A DNA stretch of 64,000 nucleotides from Phycicoccus endophyticus (GCF_011326735.1 NZ_JAANCN010000002.1:62001-126000); one strand, 5' to 3'; positions 26,208 to 35,222 are shown, counted from the stretch's first letter. Numbers and translations are program-made. The notes: a model not told the origin generated them from the sequence alone.

Positions 26208-26891
26208 ATGAGCCACCCCCGCGCCCCCCAGCTGCTCGTCCTCGACGTCAACGAGACCCTCTCGGACATGACGCCGGTCCGGGCCCGGTTCGCCGAGGTC
26301 GGCCTGCCCGAGCACCTCGCCGCGACCTGGTTCGCCGGGTTGCTGCGTGACGGCATGGCCCTGACCGTCACCGGGGACAACCCCTCCTTCGCCGAGCTCG
26401 CACGCGCCTCCTTCGGGTCCCTCGCCGCGACCACCCCCGCAGCGCCGGCGGACGTGCAGCGGGCCGCCGACGCCGTCCTCGAGACGTTCATGGCCCTCCC
26501 CCTGCACCCCGACGTCGAGCCGGGCCTGCGTGCGCTCGCGGCGCGCGGCATCCGACTGGTCACCCTGAGCAACGGCGCGTCCGCGGTCGCCGAGGGGCTC
26601 CTCGGGCGCGCCGGGCTCGACGGCCTCGTCGAGCACGTGCTGTCGGTCGCCGACGCCCCCCGGTGGAAGCCGGACGCCTCCGCCTACCGGTATGCCCTCG
26701 AGGTCTGCGGGGTCGAGCCGGCGGCGGCGATGCTCGTCGCGGTCCATCCCTGGGACACCCACGGCGCGGTGAGCGCCGGCCTCCAGGCCGCGTACGTCGA
26801 CCGGCTCGGGGTGCCCTACCCGGCGACGATGCGCCCGCCGACACTGACCGTCGGCTCGCTCACCGAGCTCGCCGAGCGTCTCGGGGGCTGA
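26208..26891 (+). CDS. HAD-family hydrolase, haloacid dehalogenase type II-like
   Basis: A 227-aa haloacid dehalogenase superfamily protein. Motif I is VLDVNETLSD with the nucleophilic Asp near residue 13; motif II is TLSNGAS, the motif III Lys lies in RWKPDASAYR, and the motif IV region is VAVHPWDTHGA. The order and the helical cap between residues 20 and 100 match (S)-2-haloacid dehalogenases. Motif IV carries Asp-Thr where dehalogenases have an Asp in a WD motif, so it could equally be a phosphatase. ATG 26208 follows GACGAT by 6 nt. Confidence 0.83.
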   Translation: MSHPRAPQLLVLDVNETLSDMTPVRARFAEVGLPEHLAATWFAGLLRDGMALTVTGDNPSFAELARASFGSLAATTPAAPADVQRAADAVLETFMALPLHPDVEPGLRALAARGIRLVTLSNGASAVAEGLLGRAGLDGLVEHVLSVADAPRWKPDASAYRYALEVCGVEPAAAMLVAVHPWDTHGAVSAGLQAAYVDRLGVPYPATMRPPTLTVGSLTELAERLGG

Positions 26892-26912
26892 GGGGCACCG
26901 CGCCTGCGGCCC

Positions 26913-27674
26913 TCAGCGCGCCCGGAAGCTCGGCGCCCGCTTGACGACGAACGCGGCGGCACCCTCACGGTGGTCCTCGGTGGCCGCGAGCCGGCGCTGA
27001 CCGGCGTCCTCGCGGGTGAGGGCGGCCTCGAGGTCGAGCGCCGCGGCGTTGACCGCCGCGGTGGTCTCGGCGAGCGCGAGGGTCGGCCCGCTCGCGAGCT
27101 GGGCGAGCAGCTCCTCGGCCCGGTCGGCGAACCCTGCCGCGGGGACGCTCTCGGCGACCAGACCCCACTGCGCCGCGGTGGCGCCCGGGAGCGCCTCACC
27201 ACTCATCGCGAGCCGCATCGCCCGGGCCCGGCCGACCGCCGCCGTGACGAGGGCGGTGGCTCCGCCGTCCGGCATCAGGCCGATCCGCGCGAAGGCGAGG
27301 ACGAAGGGGGCCTCGTCCGCCGCGAGCACGTAGTCGCACGCGAGCGCGATCGGGACCCCGATGCCGGCCGCCACACCGTGGACGAGGGCGACGACCGGGG
27401 TACGCGCCCCGAGCACCGTCGTGACGAGCTCGGCCCCGGCCTCGAGCACGCCGAGCTGGGCGCCCTCGGCGGTCAGGGGGGCGCCGGAGCAGAACCCTCG
27501 CCCCTCGCCGGTGAGGGCGATGACCCGGACGGCCGGGTCGGCGTCGAAGGTGCGGACGGCCTCGACGACCGCCTCGCACATCTCGGGGTCGACGGCGTTG
27601 AGCCGCTCCGGGGCGTCCAGGGTGATCCGGCCGATGGCTCCGTCCGCCTCCACGCGGACCCGTGCGGTGCTCAT
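26913..27674 (-). CDS. Enoyl-CoA hydratase/isomerase family protein
   Basis: A 253-aa crotonase-fold enzyme, the standard family length. It hydrates enoyl-CoA or shifts its double bond in fatty-acid degradation. The oxyanion hole segments are GRGFCSGAPL and VHGVAAGIGVPIALACD; FARIGLMPDGGAT corresponds to the catalytic-loop region and carries Asp where classical hydratases have Glu, which points to an isomerase-like (PaaG/ECI) type. ATG 27674 is 6 nt after TTGGAT. It lies 70 nt after the racemase gene on the same strand and probably serves the same acyl-CoA pathway. Confidence 0.87.
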   Translation of the reverse strand: MSTARVRVEADGAIGRITLDAPERLNAVDPEMCEAVVEAVRTFDADPAVRVIALTGEGRGFCSGAPLTAEGAQLGVLEAGAELVTTVLGARTPVVALVHGVAAGIGVPIALACDYVLAADEAPFVLAFARIGLMPDGGATALVTAAVGRARAMRLAMSGEALPGATAAQWGLVAESVPAAGFADRAEELLAQLASGPTLALAETTAAVNAAALDLEAALTREDAGQRRLAATEDHREGAAAFVVKRAPSFRAR

Positions 27675-27744
27675 GCCCCCATCCAAGCGCACGACCTGCC
27701 GGGAGCCCTCTCGCGGCAGGCCGGACGGAGCGGGCCGGCCGACC

Positions 27745-28905
27745 TCAGGGCTGGCGGACCGCCCCGCTGCGGATGAGCGCTGCCACCTCGTCGGCCGTGA
27801 ACCCGTGGGCCAGGAGGTAGCGCGTGGTGTCCGCTCCGGGGGCCGGCGCGGACCCCGGCGGGCGGGCGGGGGTGGCCGAGAACCGGGGCACCACCCGGGG
27901 CACGGGATGCCCACCGTCGACGGCCGGGGCGGCCCCCGGGTCGCCGGCCGCACCGAACGTCCCGCGCGCCACGGCCTGCGGGTGGTCCGGCGCCTCGTGC
28001 AGGGACAGGACCGGGGCGACGCACGCGTCGCTGCCCTCGAAGGCCGCGGCCCACTCGTCCCGGGTGCGCGCCGCGAACGCCGACTCGAACGCCGCCCGCT
28101 GCGCGTCCCACGTCGCCGCGTCGTACTGCTCACCGGCGACCTCGACACCCAGCACGTCGACGAGCTCCCGCCAGAACCCCGGTTCCAGTGCGCCGACCGC
28201 GACGAAACGACCGTCGGCACACTCGTACACGTCGTAGAACGGCGCCCCACCGTCGAGCAGGTTCACCCCGCGCTCGTCCCGCCAGTCCCCGGCCCCGAGC
28301 ATCTCGTGCACCATCGTCACCAGATGTGCCGCGCCCTCGGACATCGCCGCGTCGACGACCTGGCCCCGGCCCGTCGAGGCGCGCCCGACGAGCGCGGCGA
28401 GCACCCCGGCCACGAGGTACATCGCCCCGCCGGCGAAGTCGGCCACGAGCGGCAGCGGTGTGGCCGGCCGCTCCCGGGCACCGAGCGCGTGCAGCGTCCC
28501 GGAGACGGCGGCGTACGTGAGGTCGTGCCCCGCCCGCCGGGCCCACGGGCCGTCCTGCCCCCAGCCGGTCATCCGCCCGACGACGAGACGCGGGTTGCGC
28601 TCGAGCAGCAGCACCGGGTCCAGCCCGAGCCGCTCGAGCACCCCGGGCCGGTTCCCCTCGAGGAGCACGTCGGCCTGCGCGAGCAGCCGGTGCACCACGT
28701 CGGCGCCAGCAGGATGCTTGAGGTCGACGGCGATGCTCGGCCGCGACCGCCGCATCCCCCCGGCCAGCGCGAGCGGGCTCGCCTCGCCCGGCCGGTCCAC
28801 CCGCACGACGTCCGCCCCGAGCTCGGCGAGGTAGGTCGCCGCGAACGGCACCGGCCCGATCCCGGCCAGCTCGACGACGCGGACGCCGGCGAGCGGTCCG
28901 CTCAC
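27745..28905 (-). CDS. CaiB/BaiF family, alpha-methylacyl-CoA racemase-like
   Basis: Class III CoA-transferase-fold protein of 386 aa. The start [19 protein letters not shown] and the pair [13 protein letters not shown] (His near residue 125) and PLVADFAGG (Asp near 155) match alpha-methylacyl-CoA racemases, which use His and Asp as proton donors, rather than CoA transferases, which carry a catalytic Asp elsewhere. Such enzymes convert 2R- to 2S-methylacyl-CoA so methyl-branched acids can be beta-oxidised. GTG 28905 overlaps the fgd stop as GTGA. Confidence 0.88.
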   Translation of the reverse strand: MSGPLAGVRVVELAGIGPVPFAATYLAELGADVVRVDRPGEASPLALAGGMRRSRPSIAVDLKHPAGADVVHRLLAQADVLLEGNRPGVLERLGLDPVLLLERNPRLVVGRMTGWGQDGPWARRAGHDLTYAAVSGTLHALGARERPATPLPLVADFAGGAMYLVAGVLAALVGRASTGRGQVVDAAMSEGAAHLVTMVHEMLGAGDWRDERGVNLLDGGAPFYDVYECADGRFVAVGALEPGFWRELVDVLGVEVAGEQYDAATWDAQRAAFESAFAARTRDEWAAAFEGSDACVAPVLSLHEAPDHPQAVARGTFGAAGDPGAAPAVDGGHPVPRVVPRFSATPARPPGSAPAPGADTTRYLLAHGFTADEVAALIRSGAVRQP

Positions 28906-29939
28906 CGCGTCGCCGGGACGAGCTCGCGCAGCCCCGGCAGCACCTGCTCGGCGAAGGTGGTCAGGAAGCGCTCCTGGTCCTGGCCCGGGCCGTGGACCAC
29001 GAGGTGGTCGAAGCCCAGGTCGGTGTAGAACCGCAGCGTCTCGACGACCTGCTCCGGCTCGCTGGCCACGACCCACCGCTGGGCGACCTGCTCGATCGGC
29101 AGCTCGTCGGCGGCCCGCTCCATCTCCTCGGGCGAGTGGATCGAGTGCTTCTGCTCCGGGCTGAGCGACAGCGGTGCCCAGAACCGGGTGTTCTCCAGCG
29201 CCCGCTGCGCGTCGGGATCCCACGAGACCTTGACCTCGATCATCCGGTCGATCTCGCCGTGGTCGCGCCCCGCCTTGTCCAGGCCCTCGTCGACGGCGGG
29301 CACGAGCTTGTCCCGGTAGAGCTCCTCGCCCTTGCCGGACGTGCAGATGAACCCGTCCCCGTGCCGGCCCGCGTACCGGGCGACCATCGGCCCCCCGGCG
29401 GCGACGTAGACCGGCACGGGCACCTCCGGGCGGTCGTAGACCGCCGCGTCCTCGAGCCGGTAGTACTCCCCCTCGTGGGTCACCCGGTCCTCGGTCCACA
29501 GCCGCCGCATCACCGCCACCGCCTCCCGCAACCGGGCGAAACGCTCCTTGAACTCCGGCCACTCGCCCGCACGCACCGACCCGACCGCGATCTCGTTGAG
29601 CGCCTCGCCCGTGCCGACACCGAGCATCACCCGCCCCGGTGCCAGACAGGCCATCGTCGCGAACGCCTGCGCCATCACCGCGGGGTTGTAGCGGAACGTC
29701 GGGGTCAGCACCGAGGTGCCCACCATGACCCGCTCGGTCCGGGCGAGCACCCACGGCATCCACGCGGTCGAGCTCGGCGCATGACCACCCTCGAGGCGCC
29801 AGGGCTGGAAGTGGTCGCTGATCGTCACCGAGTCCAGCCCCAGCTCCTCCGCCCGTACCGCGAAGCCCGCCAGCTCCCCCGGGGCGAACTGCTCCGCCGA
29901 CGCCTTGTACCCGACCCTGATGCTGCGCGCTGCCGTCAT
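28902..29939 (-). CDS. fgd: F420-dependent glucose-6-phosphate dehydrogenase
   Basis: LLM-fold enzyme of 345 aa that oxidises glucose 6-phosphate to 6-phosphogluconolactone and reduces coenzyme F420. Nearly every diagnostic stretch of mycobacterial Fgd1 is present: [12 protein letters not shown]-like start, [68 protein letters not shown] and [16 protein letters not shown]. It implies that the host makes F420. ATG 29939 follows CAGGAT by 6 nt. It heads a minus-strand group with the racemase and enoyl-CoA hydratase genes, perhaps supplying F420H2 to related redox steps. Confidence 0.95.
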   Translation of the reverse strand: MTAARSIRVGYKASAEQFAPGELAGFAVRAEELGLDSVTISDHFQPWRLEGGHAPSSTAWMPWVLARTERVMVGTSVLTPTFRYNPAVMAQAFATMACLAPGRVMLGVGTGEALNEIAVGSVRAGEWPEFKERFARLREAVAVMRRLWTEDRVTHEGEYYRLEDAAVYDRPEVPVPVYVAAGGPMVARYAGRHGDGFICTSGKGEELYRDKLVPAVDEGLDKAGRDHGEIDRMIEVKVSWDPDAQRALENTRFWAPLSLSPEQKHSIHSPEEMERAADELPIEQVAQRWVVASEPEQVVETLRFYTDLGFDHLVVHGPGQDQERFLTTFAEQVLPGLRELVPATR

Positions 29940-29981
29940 GACGTCATCCTGCTACACCCCACCGGGCCGGGCCGCCCCCTC

Positions 29982-30061
29982 GGGGTGCGGACCGACCCCC
30001 TCGACCGGTCCGCACCCCGCTCGGTGGTGCACCCGCGCCACCATCCCCCCGGTGGCGCGGG
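29982..30061. repeat. Two consecutive long hairpins in the divergent fgd/vdh gap
   Basis: Hairpin 1: perfect 12-bp arms GGGGTGCGGACC (29982-29993) and GGTCCGCACCCC (30007-30018). Hairpin 2: perfect 11-bp arms CCCGCGCCACC (30032-30042) and GGTGGCGCGGG (30051-30061). They sit in the 240-bp gap between divergent starts, so they do not terminate either gene. Confidence 0.65.
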
Positions 30062-30179
30062 CCTCGCGCCTCCGTCCCCCCGGGAGCGCGATGGGACCAT
30101 CCTGGGCGCCCGCGCTACGCCCCCGCTGCGAAACCGCTGCGTCCGCCCGAGGACGTCGGCGCGGGGCTACCGTGGCCGC

Positions 30180-31256
30180 ATGCCCCCCACGGACCTGGTC
30201 GACCTCGCCGGCCACGAGCAGGTCGCGTTCTGCTCCGACCCCGACACCGGCCTGCGCGCGGTCATCGCGCTGCACTCGACCGCGCTCGGGCCGGCGCTCG
30301 GCGGTACCCGCTTCCACCCCTACCCCTCGATGGACGCTGCCCTCGCCGACGTCCTGCGCCTCTCGCGCGCGATGTCGAGCAAGAACGCCCTCGCCGGGCT
30401 CGAGCACGGCGGCGGCAAGGCGGTCGTCATCGGGGACCCGCACCGCGACAAGACCCCCGAGCTGCTGCGCGCCTACGGCCGGTTCGTCGAGTCCCTCGCG
30501 GGCCGGTACGTCACGGCGTGCGACGTCGGCACCTACGTGGCGGACATGGACGTCGTCGCCGAGGAGACCCGATGGGCCACCGGCCGCTCCCCGGAGCGCG
30601 GGGGCGCGGGCGACTCCTCCGTGCTCACGGCCTTCGGCGTCCTCCAGGGGATGCGGGCTGCGGCGCAGCACGTCTGGGGCGAGCCGACCCTCGCCGGGCG
30701 GCGGGTGGGGCTCGCCGGCGTCGGCAAGGTCGGGGCCCGGCTGGCCGAGCACCTGCTCGAGGAGGGCGCCGACGTGGTCGTCTGCGACGTCGACCGGTCC
30801 GCGGTCGACGCGCTGCGCCGGCGGCACCCCGCGGTGCGCGAGGTCGCCGACGCGGAGGTCCTCGCCCGCACCGACCTCGACATCTTCAGCCCCAACGCCC
30901 TCGGCGGCGCCCTCGACGACGAGACCGTCGAGGTCCTGCGGGCCCGGGTCGTGTGCGGAGGGGCGAACAACCAGCTCGCCGGCGACGGCACCGCGCAGCG
31001 GCTCGCCCGGCGCGGCATCGTCTACACCCCCGACTACCTCGTCAACGCCGGTGGTGTCATCCAGGTGAGCGACGAGCTGCACGGGTTCGACCTGGATCGG
31101 GCCCGCGAGCGCACCCGCGCGATCTTCGAGAGCACGCTGGCGGTCCTGCAGGCCGCCGACGCCGACCGGGTCAGCCCCGCCGTCGCCGCCGACCGGCTGG
31201 CCGAGGCCCGCATCGCGGCCGGTGGGCCCGTCCCGTGGCTGCCCGGGCGGCGCTGA
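30180..31256 (+). CDS. vdh: Valine (Leu/Phe/Val family) dehydrogenase
   Basis: NAD-dependent amino-acid dehydrogenase of 358 aa that deaminates branched-chain amino acids to 2-keto acids. The substrate-binding motif [10 protein letters not shown] is near residue 40; the catalytic Lys lies in [17 protein letters not shown], and [13 protein letters not shown] follows. The Rossmann motif [17 protein letters not shown] is near residue 178, then [12 protein letters not shown] and GGANNQL. In Streptomyces vdh lies near DUF3073 and purM, as here. It is leaderless: TACCGT (30168-30173) is 6 nt before ATG 30180. Confidence 0.93.
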   Translation: MPPTDLVDLAGHEQVAFCSDPDTGLRAVIALHSTALGPALGGTRFHPYPSMDAALADVLRLSRAMSSKNALAGLEHGGGKAVVIGDPHRDKTPELLRAYGRFVESLAGRYVTACDVGTYVADMDVVAEETRWATGRSPERGGAGDSSVLTAFGVLQGMRAAAQHVWGEPTLAGRRVGLAGVGKVGARLAEHLLEEGADVVVCDVDRSAVDALRRRHPAVREVADAEVLARTDLDIFSPNALGGALDDETVEVLRARVVCGGANNQLAGDGTAQRLARRGIVYTPDYLVNAGGVIQVSDELHGFDLDRARERTRAIFESTLAVLQAADADRVSPAVAADRLAEARIAAGGPVPWLPGRR

Positions 31257-31277
31257 CCGCACCTCCAGCCCGGTCCG

Positions 31278-31302
31278 TCGCGTCTCACGGGTCGGGACGC
31301 GA
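31278..31302 (+). terminator. Possible terminator hairpin after vdh
   Basis: Perfect 7-bp arms TCGCGTC (31278-31284) and GACGCGA (31296-31302), 22 nt after the stop, without a T-tract. Confidence 0.4.
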
Positions 31303-31356
31303 GGGCGAGGGCCGCCGCCCGGTCGGGTGACGTCGCCGAGGGCCTGTTCGGCCATG

Positions 31357-31375
31357 TATCGTTGGCGTCACGATA
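31357..31375. promoter_or_regulatory. Inverted repeat in the DUF3073 promoter region
   Basis: TATCGT-N7-ACGATA, perfect 6-bp arms, at 31357-31375. The left arm also fits a -10 hexamer, so the repeat may be an operator over the promoter. It lies about 100 nt before the DUF3073 start. Confidence 0.5.
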
Positions 31376-31476
31376 TGCACACCATTCCCGGAGCCGCCCC
31401 GCGGCGTGGGATGACCCCCGGCGGGGCCGTCCGACCCTGCGGTGCCGCCCCGGCAGACGCACGAGGGGGTCACGCC

Positions 31477-31665
31477 ATGGGGCGCGGCCGAGCCAAGGCC
31501 AAGCAGACGAAGGTCGCCCGGGAGCTGAAGTACTTCAGCCCGGACACCGACCTCTCAGCGCTTGAGCGGGAACTGCACTCCCAGACCGGAGACGGCGACA
31601 CCGTGGGCGACCGCGGCTGGGACGACGAGGACGACGACGGGCAGTGGGTATCCGGGCGGCGCTGA
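31477..31665 (+). CDS. DUF3073 domain protein
   Basis: Small 62-aa protein conserved across actinobacteria. The N-terminus MGRGRAKAKQTKVARELKYF is strongly basic and is the family hallmark; the C-terminal third is acidic (DDEDDDG), so the protein is bipolar in charge. Its function is unknown. ATG 31477 has GAGGGGG about 7 nt upstream; an in-frame upstream extension is not needed because the family starts with this motif. In Streptomyces it lies between purM and vdh. Here vdh is on one side but a permease and a hydrolase gene precede purM on the other. Confidence 0.92.
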   Translation: MGRGRAKAKQTKVARELKYFSPDTDLSALERELHSQTGDGDTVGDRGWDDEDDDGQWVSGRR

Positions 31666-31758
31666 GCCGCCCCGGACCCCCTCACGGCGGGCCGCGCGGC
31701 ACCTGAGCCGCCGGCCCGGGTGCCGCCGCAGCATCGGCGCGTCTGCCATGCTCGCCCC

Positions 31759-33306
31759 ATGAGCACCCCCAGTGCAGCCGAGACACGGCGTCTCGGCGTG
31801 GAGACGACCGGCATCGAGATCATCGACGAGGCCGAGCGCACGGCCTCCCCTCGCGACCTCTTCTGGCCGTGGTTCGCGGCGAACGTCTCGGTCTTCGGGA
31901 TCTCCTACGCCGCGTTCGTCCTCCAGTTCGGCGTCTCCTTCTGGCAGGGCGTCGTCGTCGCGGTCGTCGGCATCACCGTCTCGTTCGCCCTGTGCGGCGT
32001 CATCGCGATCGCCGGCAAGCGCGGCTCGGCCCCGACGATGGTCCTCTCCCGGGCGGCCTTCGGGGTCACCGGCCAGAAGGTCCCCGGCGTCGTCTCCTGG
32101 CTGACCTCGATCGGCTGGGAGACCTTCCTCGCCATCCTCGCCGTGCTCGCGACCTCGACGATCTTCGAGCGCCTCGGCTGGGGCGGCGGCACGGGGACGA
32201 AGATCGTCGCGGCCGCGGTCGTGGCGGCGCTGATCGTCAGCGCCTCGGTCGCCGGCTACCACATCATCATGCGCCTGCAGTCGGTGCTCACCTGGGTCAC
32301 CGGCCTGGTCACCGTGGGCTACATCGCCCTGACGGCCGACCACGTCGACTGGTCCGCGGTCTCCGCGCTGCCCGGTGGCTCGCCGGCGGCGGTCGTCGGT
32401 GCGCTCGTCATGGTGATGACCGGCTTCGGGCTCGGCTGGATCAACATCGCCGCCGACTGGTCGCGCTACCAGCGCCGGGACGCCCCCGGCGGCGCGATCG
32501 TCGCGTGGAACACGATCGGCGGTGCGGTGGCCCCCGTGGTCCTCGTCCTCTACGGGCTGCTGCTCGCCGGGTCGGACGAGGAGCTGATGAACGGCATCGC
32601 CGACGACCCCATCGGCACCCTCGCCACCCTGCTGCCGACGTGGCTGCTCGTGCTCTTCCTCGTCGCCGTCATCCTCTCGCTCGTCTCCGGTGCCACCTTG
32701 GGCATCTACTCCTCCGGCCTGACCCTGCTCTCCCTCGGCGTGCGCATCCCGCGGCCGGCCGCGGCACTCGTCGACGGCGTCATCCTCACCCTGGGCACGA
32801 TCTGGGTGGTCTTCTTCGCCCAGAGCTTCCTCGGGCCGTTCCAGTCCTTCCTCATCACCCTCGGCGTGCCGCTCGCGGCGTGGGCGGGGCTGATGATCGG
32901 CGACATCTGGCTGCGCCGGCGCGACTACGCCGAGGACGACCTGTTCACGACGCGCGGGCGGTACGGCGCCTGGGACCCGGTGGCCACCGGCACCCTCGTC
33001 GTCGCCTCGCTCGTCGGCTGGGGGCTCGTCGTCAACCTGTTCAGCGAGGACGCCTCGTGGAACAACTGGCAGGGCTACCTCCTCGGGCCGATCGGCGGCA
33101 AGGACGGCACCTGGGCGTACGCCAACCTCGGCGTCCTCGTGGCGCTCGTCCTCGGGCTGCTCGGCTCCCTCGTGCTGCGCCGCGGGAGGGTCGCCCGGCA
33201 GGAGGCGGCACCGGTCGGGGCCGGGGTCGAGGCGGGGGCCGAGGCGGGGGCCGAGGCCGCGCCGGGCGGTGCTCCGGGTGCCGGAGGGTCGGAGCCGGTG
33301 GCCTGA
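31759..33306 (+). CDS. NCS1 family cytosine/purine permease
   Basis: Inner-membrane transporter of 515 aa with 12 predicted helices, in the CodB-like branch of nucleobase:cation symporters. ASPRDLFWPWFAANVSVFGISYAAF starts helix 1 near residue 40 (positions 32-56), SVFGISYAAFV is followed by SRAAFGVTGQKVPGVVSWLTSIGWE, and GFGLGWINIAADWSRYQRRD near residue 225 is the family signature. The Ala/Glu/Gly-rich C-terminal tail is a short GAEA-type repeat. ATG 31759 follows CATGCT by 6 nt. The next gene starts on its stop codon, so a substrate or breakdown product of that hydrolase may be imported. Confidence 0.9.
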   Translation: MSTPSAAETRRLGVETTGIEIIDEAERTASPRDLFWPWFAANVSVFGISYAAFVLQFGVSFWQGVVVAVVGITVSFALCGVIAIAGKRGSAPTMVLSRAAFGVTGQKVPGVVSWLTSIGWETFLAILAVLATSTIFERLGWGGGTGTKIVAAAVVAALIVSASVAGYHIIMRLQSVLTWVTGLVTVGYIALTADHVDWSAVSALPGGSPAAVVGALVMVMTGFGLGWINIAADWSRYQRRDAPGGAIVAWNTIGGAVAPVVLVLYGLLLAGSDEELMNGIADDPIGTLATLLPTWLLVLFLVAVILSLVSGATLGIYSSGLTLLSLGVRIPRPAAALVDGVILTLGTIWVVFFAQSFLGPFQSFLITLGVPLAAWAGLMIGDIWLRRRDYAEDDLFTTRGRYGAWDPVATGTLVVASLVGWGLVVNLFSEDASWNNWQGYLLGPIGGKDGTWAYANLGVLVALVLGLLGSLVLRRGRVARQEAAPVGAGVEAGAEAGAEAAPGGAPGAGGSEPVA

Positions 33307-33833
33307 TGCCGGACCGCGACGACTGGCTGGTCGTCGTCGACCCCCAGGTCGTCTTCGCCGACCCCGGCGCCTCGCCCTGGGGCTCGCCGATGTTCGCCGG
33401 TGCGGTCGGGCGGATGCGTTCGCTGGCGCGCGAGCACGGCCCGGAGCGCACCGTCGTCACCCGGTTCGTCGCCGACCCGTCGCTCGGGGGGTCGTGGGGC
33501 CCGTACTACGAGGAGTGGCCGTTCGCGCTCGTCCCCGATGCGGACCCGCTCTACGCCGTGGTCCCGCAGCTGGCCGGCATGGCGTCCCACGTGGTGACGG
33601 CCGGCACCTTCGGCAAGTGGCCGGTGCTGCGCGACCTCCTCGGCGCCGACGCCCACGTCACCCTGGCCGGGGTGTCGACGGACTGCTGCGTGATCTCCAC
33701 GGCGCTGCCGATGGCCGACGCCGGCGTCACCGTCGAGGTCGCCGCCGACGCGTGCGCGGGCTCGACCCCACAGAACCACGTGCGGGCGCTGGCGGCGATG
33801 GCGCTCTTCGCCCCCCAGGTCACCGTCGTCTGA
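33306..33833 (+). CDS. Isochorismatase-like cysteine hydrolase
   Basis: A 175-aa protein of the isochorismatase-like superfamily. The catalytic Asp is in VVVDPQVVFADP near residue 12, and the Lys position in TFGKWPVLRDLL near residue 103. The catalytic Cys lies in LAGVSTDCCVISTAL near residue 124. The family includes amidases such as ureidoacrylate, nicotinamide and N-carbamoylsarcosine hydrolases. Its TGATG overlap with the NCS1 permease suggests a nucleobase or ureide degradation role, but the substrate is not readable. It converges on purM 38 nt away. Confidence 0.87.
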   Translation: MPDRDDWLVVVDPQVVFADPGASPWGSPMFAGAVGRMRSLAREHGPERTVVTRFVADPSLGGSWGPYYEEWPFALVPDADPLYAVVPQLAGMASHVVTAGTFGKWPVLRDLLGADAHVTLAGVSTDCCVISTALPMADAGVTVEVAADACAGSTPQNHVRALAAMALFAPQVTVV

Positions 33834-33871
33834 GCGGCGCCCGTCGGGCGTGCCCGTTCGGGGGTGCCGGC

Positions 33872-35008
33872 TCAGGCGGGCGGGTGCTCGCCGACCAGCT
33901 CGACGGCGCCGCCGTCGACTCCCTTGGCGCCGCGGGTCACGTCCCCGCCGGTGGCCCCGACCGCGGCCGCGTCGCGCACCTCGCCCATGACCCAGGTGCC
34001 GATGCCGCGGGAGGTCAGGTGGGTCCTCGCGGCGTCGACGGCCTCCGGGGGCAGGACGGCGACGAAGCCCACGCCCATGTTCAGGGTGCGCTCGAGGTCG
34101 GTTCGGGGCACCGCGCCGAGGCGGCCGATGGTGGTGAACACCGCCGGCGGGGTCCAGGTCGCGCGGTCCAGGCGGGCGTGCGTCCCGGGCGGCAGCACCC
34201 GTGCGAGGTTCGCCGCGAGCCCGCCCCCGGTCACGTGGGAGAGCGCGTGCACCTCGGCCCCGTCCGCGCGGAGGAGGTCGAGCAGGTCGGCGGTGTAGAC
34301 GCGCGTCGGGGTGAGCAGCTCCTCCCCGAGGGTGCGCCCGAGCTCGTCGACGTGCCGGTCCAGCGCCCAGCCGGCCTGCGCGACGACCCGCCGGACGAGG
34401 GAGTACCCGTTGGAGTGCAGCCCGCTCGAGGCCAGCCCGAGGACGACGTCGCCGGGGCGCACCCGGTCGGGACCGAGCACGGCGTCGTGCTCGACGACCC
34501 CGGTCGCGGCTCCGGCGACGTCGTAGTCGTCGGGTCCGAGCAGGCCGGGGTGCTCGGCGGTCTCACCCCCGACGAGGGCGACCCGGGCCTGGGCACAGGC
34601 GGCCGCGATGCCGCCGACGACCGCGGCGATCCGCTCGGGGACGACGTGCCCGCAGGCGATGTAGTCGGTCATGAACAGCGGCTCGGCGCCGCAGACGACG
34701 ATGTCGTCGACGACCATGCCGACGAGGTCGTAGCCGATGGTGTCGTGCCGGTCGAGCGCCTGCGCGATGGCGACCTTGGTGCCGACCCCGTCGGTGGACG
34801 TCGCGAGCACCGGGTGCCGGTAGCGCGCCAGGGCGCTGGCGTCGAACATCCCGGCGAAGCCGCCGAGGCCACCGAGCACCTCGGGCCGGGTGGCGCGGCG
34901 CACCGACTCCTTCATCAGCTCGACGGCCTTGTCGCCGGCCTCGACGTCGACGCCGGCGGCCGCGTAGGTGATGGCGGTGGGCTGGTCGGGCACGCTCGGC
35001 TGGCTCAC
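33872..35008 (-). CDS. purM: Phosphoribosylformylglycinamidine cyclo-ligase (AIR synthetase)
   Basis: De novo purine enzyme converting FGAM to AIR with ATP. The 378-aa protein has YAAAGVDVEAGDKAVELMK near the N-terminus, the ATP-binding LATSTDGVGTKVAIA, DIVVCGAEPLFMTDYIACG, LVGGETAEHPGLL, LASSGLHSNGYSLVRR and HVTGGGLAANLARVLP. GTG 35008 is leaderless, 7 nt after TAGGCT (35021-35016). In Streptomyces purF lies directly upstream; here that side holds a repeat pair and then the transhydrogenase genes, so purF is elsewhere. Confidence 0.96.
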   Translation of the reverse strand: MSQPSVPDQPTAITYAAAGVDVEAGDKAVELMKESVRRATRPEVLGGLGGFAGMFDASALARYRHPVLATSTDGVGTKVAIAQALDRHDTIGYDLVGMVVDDIVVCGAEPLFMTDYIACGHVVPERIAAVVGGIAAACAQARVALVGGETAEHPGLLGPDDYDVAGAATGVVEHDAVLGPDRVRPGDVVLGLASSGLHSNGYSLVRRVVAQAGWALDRHVDELGRTLGEELLTPTRVYTADLLDLLRADGAEVHALSHVTGGGLAANLARVLPPGTHARLDRATWTPPAVFTTIGRLGAVPRTDLERTLNMGVGFVAVLPPEAVDAARTHLTSRGIGTWVMGEVRDAAAVGATGGDVTRGAKGVDGGAVELVGEHPPA

Positions 35009-35053
35009 GCCGCGCAGCCTACCGGCGCCCCGCCGCGCCCCGCCTCCCGCCTC

Positions 35054-35173
35054 GAGTGCGCAGGTGGTTGCCAGAGCGACCACGTCCGCACTCGCGCCGG
35101 GAAGGGCCGGCGCCCCACCTGCCGTGAGTGCGCAGATGGTTGCCAGAGCGACCACCTGCGCACTCGCGCCGGG
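35054..35173. repeat. Tandem pair of palindromic REP-like elements
   Basis: Two near-identical 48-nt copies at 35054-35101 and 35126-35173, 72 bp apart. Each is a palindrome: in copy 2 arms of 15 nt starting GAGTGCGCAG and ending CTGCGCACTC differ at one position and flank TGCCAGAGCG. Copy 1 has three arm mismatches. The middle part, GGTTGCCAGAGCGACCAC, is identical. They lie between purM and pntB. Not CRISPR: only two copies and a 24-bp spacer-like gap. Confidence 0.8.
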
Positions 35174-35222
35174 GAGCCGGGGGGCGGGGGCGGGGGCGGG
35201 GCGAGAGGAGGAGGGGACGGGG

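Noticed and set aside
35054-35173. Possible short CRISPR array
   Set aside because: Only two copies, each palindromic and longer than typical repeats, with a GC-rich 24-bp gap and no cas genes; a REP-like element fits better.
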